From: Cryomorphaceae bacterium
GTDB lineage: Bacteria > Bacteroidota > Bacteroidia > Flavobacteriales > Schleiferiaceae
Length of the DNA stretch: 64,000 nucleotides
Direction: 5' to 3'
Assembly: GCA_017858515.1 (NCBI GenBank)
Contig: JAFMBM010000001.1
Coordinates: 115,185-179,184 of the forward strand
The position numbers and the translations under genes were made by a program. Of the stretch, positions 17,411-24,995 are shown piece after piece. Position 1 is the stretch's first letter. The number at the start of each line of letters is the position of its first letter. The notes beneath the pieces were generated by a model, which was given only the letters and a program-made list of their open reading frames with translations, made no database searches and was not told the origin of the DNA.

Positions 17411-17635
17411 CTAGTCTTGGATGCGTTTTTCAATTCCTTTCATCCGCATTTCCAGTCTTATCAGATAAACAACAATACCAATGAAAATGATCGTGACAAC
17501 CCCAATAACCACACGGATTTTTCCGTCAGCGCGCATAGTGTCGGCCATCTCTACAGGCATCTGAGCCCATGTTGGATGGGAGAGTATGAAGGCCAGAATT
17601 GTGAAAAGTACTTTCATTAGTCTATTCATTATCAT
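17411..17635 (-). CDS. ccmD: CcmD-like small membrane protein
   Basis: 74 residues: a signal-like N-terminus (LMKVLFTILAFILSHPTWAQ), a short periplasmic stretch, one membrane helix (IRVVIGVVTIIFIGIVVYLIRL) and a basic C-terminal tail (MRMKGIEKRIQD). Size, topology and place between ccmC and ccmE identify it as CcmD, which in other bacteria helps release holo-CcmE from the CcmABC complex. It overlaps the end of ccmC by 14 bases. Identification rests mostly on context because CcmD sequences are poorly conserved. Confidence 0.75.
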   Translation of the reverse strand: MIMNRLMKVLFTILAFILSHPTWAQMPVEMADTMRADGKIRVVIGVVTIIFIGIVVYLIRLEMRMKGIEKRIQD

Positions 17636-18290
17636 CCAATTTAGTATTGATTTCTTTCCAACGTTGCCTCAAATCCAGTATCCAATACCCTAGCCCAATC
17701 CAACCGATAATGATGGGATAGAAAACCAATCGCATAGTAGAATCGAGGTCGTAATTGCTAAAAGCCGGGTTGCCCCCATTCCCAGGATGCAAGCTATCGG
17801 TAAGTCTTGGCAGCACTTGAATAAAGGTGATCATAATTGCAAAAGCAAAAAGGTTGTAAACAGCAGAGATTCGCGCCTTCTGTGTGGGGTTGTCCATAGA
17901 TTGCCGCAAAACGAAATAAGCCAGATAGACCAGAAGGCTAATGGCAGTGCCATTCAATTTGGGGTCGTTTACCCAAAAGGCTCCCCATGTGAACTTGGCC
18001 CAAAGCATTCCAGTGAGCAGTCCGAGTATTCCGAAAAGCATTCCTACCGAAGCGGCACCTGAAGCTTTTTGATCATCTTCAACTGCGCCTTTTCTCAAAT
18101 AGCGAAGGCTGTAAATACTGCTTCCTAAGAAGAGCGCCATCATGGCAAACCACATCCCTACATGGAAATACAGATTGCGTATACTCTCGTTTAAAATGGG
18201 CAGTCGAGGAACGTCGAAACTGAATCCGGCAATGAGTCCGTAAAGTAATAATACAGCTGAGGTGAGCTTCCACCAGGCTCCTTTTATCAT
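17622..18290 (-). CDS. ccmC: Heme exporter permease CcmC (CcsA family)
   Basis: About 222 residues from ATG 18290 (MIKGAWWKLTS...); a GTG nine codons upstream is also open but less likely. Six membrane helices with the WWD-like heme motif WGAFWVNDPKLNG near residue 120; conserved His residues lie at YFHVGMWF and in the C-terminal third (DSLHPGNGG). CcmC loads heme onto CcmE at the periplasmic face. The gene lies 19 bases after ccmB and overlaps ccmD. Confidence 0.92.
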   Translation of the reverse strand: MIKGAWWKLTSAVLLLYGLIAGFSFDVPRLPILNESIRNLYFHVGMWFAMMALFLGSSIYSLRYLRKGAVEDDQKASGAASVGMLFGILGLLTGMLWAKFTWGAFWVNDPKLNGTAISLLVYLAYFVLRQSMDNPTQKARISAVYNLFAFAIMITFIQVLPRLTDSLHPGNGGNPAFSNYDLDSTMRLVFYPIIIGWIGLGYWILDLRQRWKEINTKLDDNE

Positions 18291-18309
18291 GTCTTTTTTT
18301 GGAAGCGGG

Positions 18310-18960
18310 TTAATCACGCCAAAGATACGGAAAGAGGAGGTAGCCTGTAGCAGCAGAAAGCAGAGTCATACCCGCATTTCCTGTTAAAAAAGGACGAAAA
18401 CTTTCCACTTCGGCTTCAACGCCGATGAGAATGCTTGCTTTTACTCCCAATAGTGCGGTTGGAATGAGCAGCGGAAAACTCAATACGGCCATTAATGACA
18501 TATTGTTTCCAGATCTTGCGGCTATTCCAGCGGTGAGTGTTAGAACCGTTGAGAGGCCAATGGCTCCTAAACTTATGCAGAGCAGATGCCAGCCCATCCA
18601 TCCTCCTGGCCATCCTAAGAAAAAGAAGAGAAGCAACCATTGAATCCAACTCACAAATAAGCAATATATGCCATTGTAAATGAGTTTGGAAACGATTAGA
18701 TCGCTCGGACGAATCCATTGTAAATAATAATGATACCGATTTCCTGTTTCGCTTTTAAAACTAGACGAACAGGCGGTTAGAGCATTGAATAACAGCAAAA
18801 GCCAAAGAAGTCCGTTCCAAACTTGAACCCCAGCCTGATTGGTAAGTAAAACCGACGCGATATACGTGCTGGCAATAGAATAGAGAAGACTATTGAATAA
18901 CGCACTTTTATTGCGCCATTCGAGTAATAAGCTGAGTTGAGTTAACTTAATCCAACTCAT
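18310..18960 (-). CDS. ccmB: Heme exporter permease CcmB
   Basis: 216 residues with six membrane helices. The cytoplasmic N-terminus LSLLLEWRNKSALFNSLLY matches the 'D/E-x-R' start of CcmB; the middle carries SSSFKSETGNRYHYYLQW and the conserved IRPSDLIVSKLI. CcmB is the membrane half of the CcmAB transporter that releases heme-bound CcmE. No ccmA ATPase gene is in this cluster, so the partner must be encoded elsewhere. It is the first gene of the minus-strand cluster and is divergent from the peroxidase gene. Confidence 0.88.
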   Translation of the reverse strand: MSWIKLTQLSLLLEWRNKSALFNSLLYSIASTYIASVLLTNQAGVQVWNGLLWLLLLFNALTACSSSFKSETGNRYHYYLQWIRPSDLIVSKLIYNGIYCLFVSWIQWLLLFFFLGWPGGWMGWHLLCISLGAIGLSTVLTLTAGIAARSGNNMSLMAVLSFPLLIPTALLGVKASILIGVEAEVESFRPFLTGNAGMTLLSAATGYLLFPYLWRD

Positions 18961-18995
18961 GGTGAACTTTGTTTCTGTACATTGCGTTATCGAAG

Positions 18996-19003
18996 CAAAC
19001 TTA
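18996..19003 (-). promoter_or_regulatory. Possible -7 box for the ccm cluster
   Basis: TAAGTTTG on the minus strand (19003-18996) matches TAnnTTTG and lies about 36 bases before the ccmB ATG. No good -33 TTTG is found at the expected distance, so support is partial. Confidence 0.35.
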
Positions 19004-19008
19004 AGGAC

Positions 19009-19623
19009 ATGATCCGTTATCTACCTCTTTTTTCTTTGTTCTTTCTAAGCTGTTCTACTTCCAACACTACAGAAGTGGATATGGTCCAGAACTTAGAAGT
19101 GCAAACTACCACTGAAACTCAATCTAAACCTATGGCAACTACTTCCATCTACGATGGCAACTACAATATAAAAACCTTAGCAGGAGATGATTTCGACTTC
19201 AATACCTTAAAAGGGAAGAAGTTGTTAATCGTAAATACTGCTTCGGAATGTGGATACACTCCGCAATACAAGCAACTACAAGAGTTGTATGCTGAGCTGG
19301 GTGGCGAAGGATTTCTAGTGATAGGATTTCCAGCTAATAATTTTGGCCAGCAAGAGCCAGGGAGTAATGAAGAGATCGCTACTTTTTGTGAGAAGAACTA
19401 TGGAGTGAGTTTTCCAATGATGGAAAAAATTTCTGTGAAAGGCGAGGATATGCATCCTATCTATAAATGGTTAACCACAAAAGAAATGAATGGTGTTCAG
19501 GATGCGCCTGTAAAATGGAACTTTCAGAAATACCTTCTAGATGAAGAAGGGCATTTAATAGAAGTCTTAGGAAGTGGAACCTCTCCACTTGATGAAAAAG
19601 TTGTTTCCTTTGCAAAGAGTTGA
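19009..19623 (+). CDS. Glutathione-peroxidase-family lipoprotein
   Basis: 205 residues from ATG 19009; a TTG upstream at 19982-like offset (18982) would spoil the signal. The lipoprotein signal MIRYLPLFSLFFLSC has Cys 15 as lipid site, so the enzyme is in the envelope. Family motifs: NTASECGYTPQY with the peroxidatic Cys at 81, FPANNFGQQEPG (Gln) and VKWNFQKYL (Trp-Asn), a complete catalytic tetrad. It lacks the long dimer loop of animal enzymes. Most bacterial members use thioredoxin-like reductants rather than glutathione. It removes peroxides. A terminator follows, then bshB1. Confidence 0.9.
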   Translation: MIRYLPLFSLFFLSCSTSNTTEVDMVQNLEVQTTTETQSKPMATTSIYDGNYNIKTLAGDDFDFNTLKGKKLLIVNTASECGYTPQYKQLQELYAELGGEGFLVIGFPANNFGQQEPGSNEEIATFCEKNYGVSFPMMEKISVKGEDMHPIYKWLTTKEMNGVQDAPVKWNFQKYLLDEEGHLIEVLGSGTSPLDEKVVSFAKS

Positions 19624-19644
19624 TCCAGCGAAGTAACTAATTTT

Positions 19645-19678
19645 AAGCCCTGAAGTTCAGCTACTTCAGGGCTTTTTT
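19645..19678 (+). terminator. Terminator after the peroxidase gene
   Basis: Perfect 11-bp stem (19645-19655 with 19664-19674, AAGCCCTGAAG/CTTCAGGGCTT), an 8-base loop, and a T run through 19678. It separates the peroxidase gene from bshB1. Confidence 0.88.
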
Positions 19679-19692
19679 ATAAAATACAAAGA

Positions 19693-20409
19693 ATGAAATT
19701 GAGTTTACTAGCCTTCGGTGCGCATCCAGATGACATAGAATTAGGTGCAGGAGGAACCATTGCCAAACACATTGCCGCTGGCTTTAAGGCGGGTTTGGTA
19801 GATTTAACTTTGGGGGAGATGGGAACCAGAGGAACCGTAGAGGGAAGGAGAAACGAAGCCAAAGAGGCAGGAAGGATTTTAGGTGCTGAGTGCAGATACA
19901 ATCTCGAATTGGCCGATGGTTTTTTAAGAGCAGATAAAGAAAGCCTTAAAAAAGTAGTTCAGGTCATTCGATTTCATCAACCTGATATAGTCATCTGCAA
20001 CGCAATAACCGATCGGCATCCAGACCACGGTAGAGGGTCTAATCTGGTAAGTGAAGCTTGCTTTTTAGCTGGATTAGCAAAATGGGAAACAGACTTTAAA
20101 GGTCAAGAGCAAAAGGCTTGGAGACCTCAAGCCGTATATCATTACATTCAATTTCAAGAAATTAAACCCGATCTCATTGTTGATATTTCGGGTTTCGAAG
20201 AGATAAAACTAAAAAGTGTTTTGGCACATAGTAGTCAATTCTACGACCCAAACTCTGATGAAGCCGAAACGGTAATTTCTTCAAAAGGATTTTTAGAAAG
20301 CGTAGACTATAGAGCAAAGAATTATGGTAGACAAATCGGGGTAGAATATGGAGAGGCCTTCACAGTAGAAAGAATGATTGGGACGTCTTTTTTGACTCAA
20401 TTGATATAG
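19693..20409 (+). CDS. bshB1: Bacillithiol biosynthesis deacetylase BshB1
   Basis: 238 residues of the LmbE/PIG-L fold. Zinc and active-site motifs: LAFGAHPDDIELGAGGT (H-P-D-D), LTLGEMGTRGTVEGRRNEAK and ITDRHPDHGRGSNL (H-P-D-H). The 'GEMGTRGT' and 'RHPDHGRG' forms are characteristic of BshB1. It removes acetate from GlcNAc-malate to give GlcN-malate, the second step of bacillithiol synthesis in the cytoplasm. bshA and bshC are not in this window. It starts 15 bases after the preceding terminator's T run, so its promoter overlaps that region. Confidence 0.92.
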   Translation: MKLSLLAFGAHPDDIELGAGGTIAKHIAAGFKAGLVDLTLGEMGTRGTVEGRRNEAKEAGRILGAECRYNLELADGFLRADKESLKKVVQVIRFHQPDIVICNAITDRHPDHGRGSNLVSEACFLAGLAKWETDFKGQEQKAWRPQAVYHYIQFQEIKPDLIVDISGFEEIKLKSVLAHSSQFYDPNSDEAETVISSKGFLESVDYRAKNYGRQIGVEYGEAFTVERMIGTSFLTQLI

Positions 20410-20532
20410 CCCTATTTCTTTTTAACTGATTTATTTTAACTGAAAATCAGTAGATTGTAAATTATTTAGAATATTGTTGTCCCTTTAATGCAGTCTTGAA
20501 CGTAGTTGGGGATGAACAAACAAATTCACACA

Positions 20533-21807
20533 ATGAAAAAAATCATCACACTCTTTGCAATCGTTTTCAGTACGATTGGAATGGCACAACCCTTGGGAGC
20601 AGCCTACTTAACTGTTACCACCTCAGGAAATCCGAATACACCCAATGGTATTTGGCCTAATCAACTTATCACGATAGTAGACTCGAATGCAGCTGCCTCT
20701 TTTTCGTTTACCTTTTTGACCGATCAAAATGGTGTATTTGCAGACACCATTCCTCTCCTGAATCAAACAGGAAACCTTATGCTTTATTCAGTTTGCAATG
20801 GAGCTTCTGTTTTGCAAGCTGTTGTTCCTTACCAAACGCTTCCGGCTTTTGCGGTTACCAATCTTTCAACGAACATAAATATTTGTTCGAATTCTACGGG
20901 GTCTAACAATACTATATCCGTTTCTGGATTTTTAATTGGCAATCCAGCTTCTTCGGGTACTTGGTCTAATGAAACTATTTATATTGAAGATCGTCCTAGC
21001 AACGGAGGTAGTATACTTTATATGGATGTTACCGATGCTATGGGCGAATTTGGCCAAACCTTTACTGCTCAGAGTATCAGTGGATACCTTAAGCTTTATG
21101 CTTTCAATTGCTTTGGGGATTCGGTAGTATCCAATCTTCCTTACCAATTCAACGCGCTCACAGATTCAATTGTATTGATTACTGTAATGGGCGATAGCTG
21201 TTTTGGTAATCCAGCCCCAGCAGTTTGCAATGGTTCTTTTATTGTGGATACTGTAAATAGCTTTCAAGGTCAAGTGGTTCTTTGGAATGTTTCTCAGAGC
21301 AGTTTTCCTAACTCAATTAGTCAATATGTTTGGGATTTTGGCGACGGCAGCATAGTTGTGGGTCAGTACCCTATCCACCAGTATGCCCAAGCGGGTTCAT
21401 ATAATGTTTGTCTCACCATGTACGAACTAGATAATGTTGGTGATACACTTTGCTCCTCAACTTATTGCGATAGCCTTGGAATGGATATAAATGGGAATTT
21501 AATCTACAAAGGGATGTCTACTGGTTTTGGCCTCGTAGTTATCGATCCAGCTACTATCGGATTAAATGAGAATACAATAGAAGTTATTGCTTATCCAAAT
21601 CCCGCCAATGATCGAATTCAGTTGTCTGGTTTAGAGGGAAAAGAAGTGAATTACTCTATCTTCGATATGAGCGGGAGAGTAATCAAAGAAGGGCAGTTGG
21701 ATGCCGATGCAAGTCTTAATAGCACCGAGTTGAGCAATGGCTTGTACTTATTGAATATTCAATCGAATGATAGAATGGAAACCATTCGAATTCAAATAAA
21801 GCATTAA
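20533..21807 (+). CDS. Secreted PKD-domain protein with T9SS tail
   Basis: About 424 residues from ATG 20533 (MKKIITLFAIVFSTIGMAQ, signal peptide); ATG 20512 and TTG 20506 upstream are open but give a worse signal. The first 220 residues hold two similar stretches, each opening 'T/SVSGFLIGNPASSGTW' or 'TTSGNPNTPNGIW' and rich in Ser, Asn and Thr. Residues around 255-300 form a PKD fold (YVWDFGDGSIVVGQYPIHQY, SYNVCLTMY). The C-terminal 80 residues are a T9SS sorting domain (VIAYPNPANDRI, IFDMSGRVIKEG, NGLYLLNI, IRIQIKH). Probably a cell-surface adhesive protein. It is followed by a weak terminator. Confidence 0.82.
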   Translation: MKKIITLFAIVFSTIGMAQPLGAAYLTVTTSGNPNTPNGIWPNQLITIVDSNAAASFSFTFLTDQNGVFADTIPLLNQTGNLMLYSVCNGASVLQAVVPYQTLPAFAVTNLSTNINICSNSTGSNNTISVSGFLIGNPASSGTWSNETIYIEDRPSNGGSILYMDVTDAMGEFGQTFTAQSISGYLKLYAFNCFGDSVVSNLPYQFNALTDSIVLITVMGDSCFGNPAPAVCNGSFIVDTVNSFQGQVVLWNVSQSSFPNSISQYVWDFGDGSIVVGQYPIHQYAQAGSYNVCLTMYELDNVGDTLCSSTYCDSLGMDINGNLIYKGMSTGFGLVVIDPATIGLNENTIEVIAYPNPANDRIQLSGLEGKEVNYSIFDMSGRVIKEGQLDADASLNSTELSNGLYLLNIQSNDRMETIRIQIKH

Positions 21808-21823
21808 ATTTAGATTTGAGGTT

Positions 21824-21853
21824 AGGCTTCTCAGCGATGGGAGGCCTTTCTCT
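21824..21853 (+). terminator. Probable terminator after the PKD/T9SS gene
   Basis: A 9-bp stem with two G-U pairs (21824-21832 with 21839-21847), a 6-base loop AGCGAT and a pyrimidine run TTCTCT. Weaker than the other terminators here, but well placed 17 bases after the stop codon. Confidence 0.55.
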
Positions 21854-21883
21854 ATGTTTAAGAATTTAAAATAAAGTGGAATT

Positions 21884-22450
21884 GTGGATTCAGTAAGCAA
21901 GCCAGACTTTAATTGCATTCAGGCTTGCTTGCGGAATGAACGCAAAGCACAATTTCAATTGTATGAATGGTGCTTCCCAGAGTTAATGAGAGTATGTAGT
22001 AGGTATTGCAAGAATAGAGACGATGCTTCGGCACTCGTAAACACTAGCTTCTTAAAGTTACTTACAGCGCTTCCATCTTATTCCAATGATAAAGAGTTTA
22101 TTCCGTGGATGCGAACCATTGCGATCCGTACGGCAGTAGATGCGCACCGAGCTAAGGCAAGAAGGATGGAGGATTTTGTTGGCGATGAATGGCCATCTGA
22201 ACATGAGCCAGATACTTTAAATGAGGTGATTTCTAGTATTGAGCTAGAAAGAATTGAGCAAGCCATTGGTGCATTAGATGAGAACGAAAGAGTGGTGTTT
22301 AATTTATTTGAGATAGAAGGATTTAGCCATTCTGAAATAGCGAACCTGTTAAATTGCAGCGAGCGTAGTTCAAAGAGATATTTACATAGAGCAAAAGAGA
22401 ATTTACAAAACAAACTTTCTGCCTTAAGACCGGCGAGAAAAGCAATATGA
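21884..22450 (+). CDS. Sigma-70 family (ECF-like) RNA polymerase sigma factor
   Basis: 188 residues from GTG 21884; no ATG is available before region 2. Region 2 covers about 25-95 (LYEWCFPELMRVCSRYCKNR, then SFLKLLTALPSY and FIPWMRTIAIRTAVDAHR). Region 4 covers about 128-185 (ALDENERVVFNLFEIEGFSH, SEIANLLNCSERSSKRYLHR), a helix-turn-helix that reads the -35-like element. The 'D-D-A' motif of usual ECF region 2.2 is altered to RDDASALVNTSFLKLL. The stop codon overlaps the next gene's start (ATGA, 22447-22450), so it is coupled to a membrane-anchored protein that I take as its regulator. Confidence 0.9.
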   Translation: MDSVSKPDFNCIQACLRNERKAQFQLYEWCFPELMRVCSRYCKNRDDASALVNTSFLKLLTALPSYSNDKEFIPWMRTIAIRTAVDAHRAKARRMEDFVGDEWPSEHEPDTLNEVISSIELERIEQAIGALDENERVVFNLFEIEGFSHSEIANLLNCSERSSKRYLHRAKENLQNKLSALRPARKAI

Positions 22451-23892
22451 AAGCAAACTGGATTGACATATTAAAAGCGAAACTAGATCAAAGAGAGTTC
22501 AAAGCGAGCCAACAAGATTGGAGTGCTATGGAGTCCTTGTTAGATCAAAGTTTTCCTGTCGATTCAACTCCAAAGGCTTCAAGTGTCCTTTGGAAAGCCA
22601 ACATTCTCCGTTTGGGTTTATTTGTTACTTTATTGGTTGTTCCGAGTGAAGAACCTCTAATTCATACCGATAATTACTCAGCCGAGATGGTTCAAAGTTC
22701 TATTCTTGAAGATTTAGAATCAACGGATCCAATGGAATCAGAAGCTGAAGTGGAAGGTCTCGAAGCATTCGTTGAGGAGCCTATTACGATTCTTTCGGAG
22801 AGCACAAATGAAAGTCCGAATGAAAGTCTGAATGAAATAAAAATTGCTGCAGAAATCGACCAGGCGACAATTGTCTCCAATCCAAACGAGGAGCTTGAAA
22901 GTCCAACAGAGCCTTTGGTGAATACAGTTTCCAGGGCAGAGAATCCATCCCATTCCAATACTCTAGGAACTAAGACTGCGGAAAACAATATTTCTTTTGT
23001 CACTTCTTCCAATCAAAAGTCGTCTGTTGTTCAGACTGTTGAAGAAAAGGCTGATGAATTCCCTATGCATGAAGAAATGCTGGAGATTCAAAAGTCTCTT
23101 AATTTAAATGAATTGAAATTGTTTCTGTCCGAAAAGAATTCAATTACATCAGGTTCTAACTTAATTCCACCTTCGCCAACACCTTTGCTATATTCTTCTA
23201 CAAATCGTTCGGTTTGGAACAAGTGGGATGCTTTGAATTTGCAAATCTTATCGGATTTTAATTCAACATCTGAGATTAGCTTGAGCGCTGAAAGAGCGGC
23301 TTGGGGTGGTCGTTTCGGATTTGGAATTGGATTCGGAAAAACACAACTCGACTATTCCATTCAACAGAATGAGAGCGTATTAGAATTAACCCAAACCGAT
23401 GCATGGTTGGTAGAGACTACTACAGAGATTCAAATAGATTCTACTTGGAGAATACTTGGTGTCAATCAAGGTACATGGCAGGTGGATACTTTTTACAATG
23501 TTCGTATCGACTCTAGCTTGGTAACTTCTACCGATAGTACTTGGAAGGAAACCACAGTAAACATCAATCGAAATCTGTCTTCTCGTTTTATTGAACTTCC
23601 TTTTTATTACGAGAAATCATGGACCAAAGCGCGATGGTCTCTTGTTACCGGAATAGGGGGAGGGCTTGGATGGATGAATCTCACTGAAAACACAGCAGAT
23701 CTGGGATTCAAAAACCAAGACTTTATTCGGTTAAACACAGAATTTCGTTTGGGATTAGATTATGCTCTTCACAGAGATTGGATGGTGGGAGTTCGATATC
23801 GTCCAAGGTATATTTGGTATTCTGATGATGTCTTCGATTCTAACAGGCAGCTGAACCATCTTTCCTTAGGTTTGAAATTCTACTTTCGCTAA
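22447..23892 (+). CDS. Possible anti-sigma/outer-membrane beta-barrel fusion protein
   Basis: 481 residues, no single family name. Residues 1-50 look cytoplasmic (IDILKAKLDQREFKASQQDW, SAMESLLDQSF), like the N-terminus of Bacteroidota anti-sigma factors. A single membrane helix follows at about 50-66 (ANILRLGLFVTLLVV). Residues about 70-255 are an acidic Ser/Glu/Asn-rich, probably disordered, linker (SESTNESPNESLNEIK). From about 270 the chain is beta-rich with alternating aromatic strands (WGGRFGFGIGFGKTQLDYSI, WSLVTGIGGGLGWMNL) and ends in LSLGLKFYFR, a typical barrel-closing strand. The layout suggests one protein spanning inner membrane, periplasm and outer membrane that controls the adjacent sigma factor. 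That is inference from order and fold pattern. Confidence 0.7.
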   Translation: MKANWIDILKAKLDQREFKASQQDWSAMESLLDQSFPVDSTPKASSVLWKANILRLGLFVTLLVVPSEEPLIHTDNYSAEMVQSSILEDLESTDPMESEAEVEGLEAFVEEPITILSESTNESPNESLNEIKIAAEIDQATIVSNPNEELESPTEPLVNTVSRAENPSHSNTLGTKTAENNISFVTSSNQKSSVVQTVEEKADEFPMHEEMLEIQKSLNLNELKLFLSEKNSITSGSNLIPPSPTPLLYSSTNRSVWNKWDALNLQILSDFNSTSEISLSAERAAWGGRFGFGIGFGKTQLDYSIQQNESVLELTQTDAWLVETTTEIQIDSTWRILGVNQGTWQVDTFYNVRIDSSLVTSTDSTWKETTVNINRNLSSRFIELPFYYEKSWTKARWSLVTGIGGGLGWMNLTENTADLGFKNQDFIRLNTEFRLGLDYALHRDWMVGVRYRPRYIWYSDDVFDSNRQLNHLSLGLKFYFR

Positions 23893-23920
23893 ATCCAACC
23901 TATTTTCATTCGCATCCATC

Positions 23921-23928
23921 TACCTTTG
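23921..23928 (+). promoter_or_regulatory. Possible -7 box of the ureohydrolase gene
   Basis: TACCTTTG matches TAnnTTTG and lies 18 bases before ATG 23946. No clear -33 TTTG is found, so support is partial. Confidence 0.35.
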
Positions 23929-23945
23929 ATTTAAATGAAGGCAGT

Positions 23946-24995
23946 ATGAATGAGAAGCTGGTAGTCTACACCCCAGAATACATAGAATTCTTTTTGAGAA
24001 GAAGGAAAGGGGAAGTAAAGTTCGGAGAGCGCATTGGATTTTTAAATACTACTACCTCATTTTCAGAGTCTCTTAAGAATCATTGTGCAAATTATGTACT
24101 GTTAGGACTTCCAGAAGACATCGGAATTCGAGCCAATTTTGGAAGAGGAGGAGCACATACGGCTTGGGATCCTTTTCTTCAATATTTCTTAAATATCCAA
24201 TCCAATGCCTTCATAGATGCCACCGACCTGCTGTTACTTGGACATATTGATTTTACTTCCTTTTACGATGACATGAATCTTTTGGATCTCCATTTTCCAG
24301 ATCAATTGAAAGAGGCTCGTTTATTGGTGGAAAAGATAGATGACACTATCTATCCGCTCATTCAAGCCATTGTAGAGGCAGGAAAAACACCCATAGTAAT
24401 CGGAGGCGGTCATAATAATGCGTACCCGATTTTAAAAGGCGTAAGTAAAGCCAAGAATCGCTCGGTAAATGCATTGAATATAGATCCACATGTTGATCTA
24501 AGAGAAAAGGAAGGAAGGCATAGTGGGAACGGCTTTCGTTATGCTATGGACGAAGGCTACTTAGAGAAGTACGCTGTCTTTGGGATGCACGAAAATTATG
24601 TGAGCGAATCGATTTTAGATTGGATGAATACTCATTCCAAACGATGCTGGTATAAGAGCTTTGAGGCAATGCTTGTTCGAAAGAGCATAGACCCTGTTAA
24701 AGCGCTCAATGAATTGTTGATTTTTATTTCAGATCGTTCTTGGGGACTGGAAATTGATATGGACGGCGTTCAAAATTTTCCTTCCAGCGCACGTACCAGT
24801 AGCGGATGGCTGGCGAACGAAATTCGCCAATGGATGCACCAATCAGCTTTAGTTTCTAGACTCTCCTATCTACACATTAGCGAAGCGGCACCCGTTTTGG
24901 CTCACAAGAAAGCGGACATAAAAACAGGTAAACTCCTTTCTTATCTAGTATCCGATTTTTTAAAGGCTAGAAATTATCCAAGAGAAGAATCCTAA
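23946..24995 (+). CDS. Arginase/agmatinase/formimidoylglutamase-family enzyme
   Basis: 349 residues. The binuclear metal ligands of ureohydrolases are all there: His 156 in VIGGGHNN, Asp 180/His 182/Asp 184 in NIDPHVDLRE, and Asp 271/Asp 273 in LEIDMDGVQNFP. The usual D-A-H-x-D is D-P-H-V-D here, and the segment GRHSGNGFRYA occupies the substrate loop. The N-terminal region (YIEFFLRRRKGEVKFGERI) and ANFGRGGAHTAWDPFL fit the formimidoylglutamase-like subgroup, which would release formamide from N-formimino-glutamate in histidine breakdown. No hut genes are nearby, so the substrate is open. It converges with the TPR gene by a four-base overlap. Confidence 0.85.
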   Translation: MNEKLVVYTPEYIEFFLRRRKGEVKFGERIGFLNTTTSFSESLKNHCANYVLLGLPEDIGIRANFGRGGAHTAWDPFLQYFLNIQSNAFIDATDLLLLGHIDFTSFYDDMNLLDLHFPDQLKEARLLVEKIDDTIYPLIQAIVEAGKTPIVIGGGHNNAYPILKGVSKAKNRSVNALNIDPHVDLREKEGRHSGNGFRYAMDEGYLEKYAVFGMHENYVSESILDWMNTHSKRCWYKSFEAMLVRKSIDPVKALNELLIFISDRSWGLEIDMDGVQNFPSSARTSSGWLANEIRQWMHQSALVSRLSYLHISEAAPVLAHKKADIKTGKLLSYLVSDFLKARNYPREES

